DNA of 64,000 nucleotides from Sparassis latifolia. Taxonomy: Eukaryota; Basidiomycota; Agaricomycetes; Polyporales; Sparassidaceae. The DNA lies in the NCBI GenBank assembly GCA_018466975.1, contig CM031554.1:1054001-1118000 (forward strand), given 5' to 3'. A program made the translations under genes and the position numbers. Below, in pieces: positions 62,014 to 64,000 of this stretch. A model generated the notes under the pieces. That model had not been told where the DNA came from, did no database searches, and saw only the letters and a program-made list of their open reading frames with translations. Position 1 is the first letter of the stretch; every line of letters starts with the position of its first letter.

Positions 62014-63246
62014 ACTACCAATTGGAGAAATACATGCGATCCTTCGTGTCCTTCCTCGGCTTGAATAGCAATGACGAGAACCCAGACACTTCGTACAACA
62101 CCCGTGTTGAACGAGTCGACAAATATATCGACGAGAGTGGCAACGAGCATGGTTGGAAATTGCTACTCAAAAAACTCGTGCAAACCGACTATGGCACATT
62201 GAAGGCGACCTGGTACACCCAGGTGAGATTGGAGCCGGTACATTATTGGACCACTGCTGACCTCCTTATAGGTGTTTGACGCAGTGGTCGTCGCAGCGGG
62301 ACATTACAATGCTCCACACATTCCCCCGATTGCTGGACTGCCGGAGGTAGCACAAGTTTTCCCCGACAGGCTCACTCATTCTCGACAATACTGTCATCCA
62401 GAACCATATGCGAGTGAGACTGTTCTCATCGTGGGCGCTTCTGTTTGTGTCTTGTTGAATTAAAGGGGAAACTGTGACAACTCATGATATCTTTCCACAG
62501 GTCAGCGGTGCAGAAATTTCGAGAAACCTCAATCCATTTGCCAAGAAAATTTATCAGTCTATCCGGGTGAGTTGTATTTGTTCTACGGCATTACCCTTGT
62601 GCTGAACAACTTTTGTCTAGCCCGATAAATGTACGTGGGTCTCACGCGACATTGGCATGCAATCCTTCACTTACTCTGAATATTTGAGCGTGGCTTTCTT
62701 GAAGGTGTGGACTAAGAAGGCTTTCTTGCCATCCAGGCGTGAGATGTGGCGGATGCACGAGGAGAGAGTGAAAGACCGTGGAGGCTATGGAAGATATTTG
62801 CAGTTCTTAGGTGCAGCGAGGACAGATGGTCTGTGAATCATTGTCGAGGCATAACATGCCCTACACTGATGCACTCCTTCGTCCAGAAAACATCCGCTAC
62901 TTCATGGCATGGCTGAATACCGCTGCAGCAAAGTATGGGGGTCACAAGGTTGGTCCGCATCTCCTTTTTCCAATTGCTAAAACTGAAGAGGAATGGCGAT
63001 AGGTTGACAGTCTTCCCAGGGGGTCAGGCAAGCTGATATCTAAGTTTCGTCCCAGTCTGATATATTTGCTGCAGGACAAGTGACATTGGCCGATATTGGC
63101 TTAAAGCCCGATATGGAGACCTCAACTTCACATTAACCTTATCTGCTCTACAACCCCTGGGCGTAGTTGACACGGCTCTCGATATGCTTTCAGAGGAGGA
63201 ACGGTCTGAGGCCGTCTACGATGCCATATTTGGCGATTGGTGGTAA
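62014..63246 (+). pseudogene. flavin-containing monooxygenase, 3' part
   Basis: Continues the gene begun at 53247: coding resumes at 62019 with QLEKYMRSFVSFLGL, then after an intron VFDAVVVAAGHYNAPHIPPI, the FMO motif HSRQYCHPEPY, and the second nucleotide-binding motif VLIVGASVSGAEISRNLNPF formed by splicing. It ends AVYDAIFGDWW and TAA at 63244-63246. Exon-intron structure here looks intact apart from an unresolved join near 62805-62880. Removing the element and one ACTAC copy restores continuity of the exon, which proves the two parts were one gene. Confidence 0.85.
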
Positions 63247-63625
63247 ATTCAACCCGCAAGTCATATCTCATAGAAGGCTCTCATACATCTATGCTGTTGG
63301 ATTTCCGTCCGTTTCGACTATTCTGCTGTATTTGTAATGCACTTGCACATCTACATGAATATCGTTCTTGTGTGTGTGGAACAATGACGGCAACTGGCGC
63401 AATGTATACTGAGGGAATATCATGTACTCCGGTAGGATGGCACCAGCGCGGGGCCATGTAGAATGGAGAGGAAACATGTGATGACTTCAGAGTGAAGACA
63501 GTCCTACTTCAAGAAGGTTCAACCAATATTTGTTATAATAAAACATAAAAGGAGTCGTTGAAAATTCTCGCGTGTTCTTGAACCTGGGAGTATATGACGT
63601 TCAGTATTAGATGCGCTTACATAGG

Positions 63626-63993
63626 CTCGTTAACCAGCCTCTAGTATATAGGAAGAAAGAGTCGTTCCTCTATATAGAGGCTGGATCCTCGTATAAGGGG
63701 CTTCTTAGAGGTCCCCCGTGGGAACGGCGGAATTTGACTGTGCCGACGGCGCGGCCAAAATGTGTACAAAACTTGAGATGTGAAGGAGGCAATGTGACAT
63801 ACAACGCATATAAAAATTTTAGCATAGCTTCCAGGAAATGAGTGGCAATTTTTTCAGCACTTTTCGCCAGCTGAACTATTGTGCAATGCATTTATTTTGC
63901 TACTGCACAGAGGGAGCTCGGCGTTCACCCGAGCAGAAGCTCGCGTCATGATCATGTGCAAATCATGTGAGGGCAAGCTGCCGTTGCGCCGAC
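63626..63993 (+). repeat. dispersed repeat, right copy
   Basis: Related to 3127-3410. It has extra material, including a CTATATAGAGG stretch in the first third and an insertion around 63880-63930. Same orientation. It lies downstream of the monooxygenase gene. The stretch 63247-63625 holds nothing recognised. Confidence 0.6.
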
Positions 63994-64000
63994 GTCAATA

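Overview
The window is nuclear DNA of a filamentous basidiomycete, most likely an agaricomycete of the polypore type. The evidence is gene structure (many GT-AG introns of about 45-75 bp), gene content (two F-box/LRR-like proteins, a DUF6533 membrane protein, an EOS1-type glycosylation protein) and mobile elements (Ty3/gypsy chromovirus, Helitron, hAT-like non-autonomous element). Several genes are so finely split by introns that no long reading frame reveals them. I assembled them by joining reading frames across splice sites by eye.

Layout. 1-3.7 kb: RFT1 (oligosaccharide flippase) and a six-exon small gene. 3.7-24.2 kb: a duplicated region. The intact unit at its right end is a small-GTPase/APH-kinase fusion gene (20261-21891, +) converging on a complete diphthamide synthase subunit DPH2 (22057-24194, -). 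The same pair occurs at 3724-6656 with DPH2 truncated, and as a tail-only remnant at 17937-18480. Two copies of a separate diverged block (R1 6657-9287, R2 13510-17926) abut the broken edges. R2 also carries two foldback elements that R1 lacks. Between the copies lie a DUF6533 membrane-protein gene and a DUF7770-like gene. 24.3-31.2 kb: TOM70, head-to-head with DPH2, then a 111-bp minisatellite and a large conserved unknown protein.

31.9-46.8 kb: F-box gene, a gene-poor stretch with a hAT-like element flanked by a clean 8-bp duplication, EOS1, a deaminase-like gene (OTT_1508-like family) and a second F-box gene. 49.2-51.4 kb: a 2.2-kb truncated Helitron with both termini visible. 53.2-63.2 kb: a secreted flavin-dependent monooxygenase gene split by an 8.0-kb chromovirus with matching 641-bp LTRs and the 5-bp target duplication ACTAC. 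A short dispersed repeat lies near both ends of the window (3127-3410 and 63626-63993).

Functional threads: RFT1 and EOS1 both belong to N-glycosylation, DPH2 to elongation factor 2 modification and TOM70 to mitochondrial import. The most unusual gene is the GTPase-APH fusion, present twice. One copy carries an asparagine at the P-loop serine position. All functional statements are by recognition of motifs; no database search was run.
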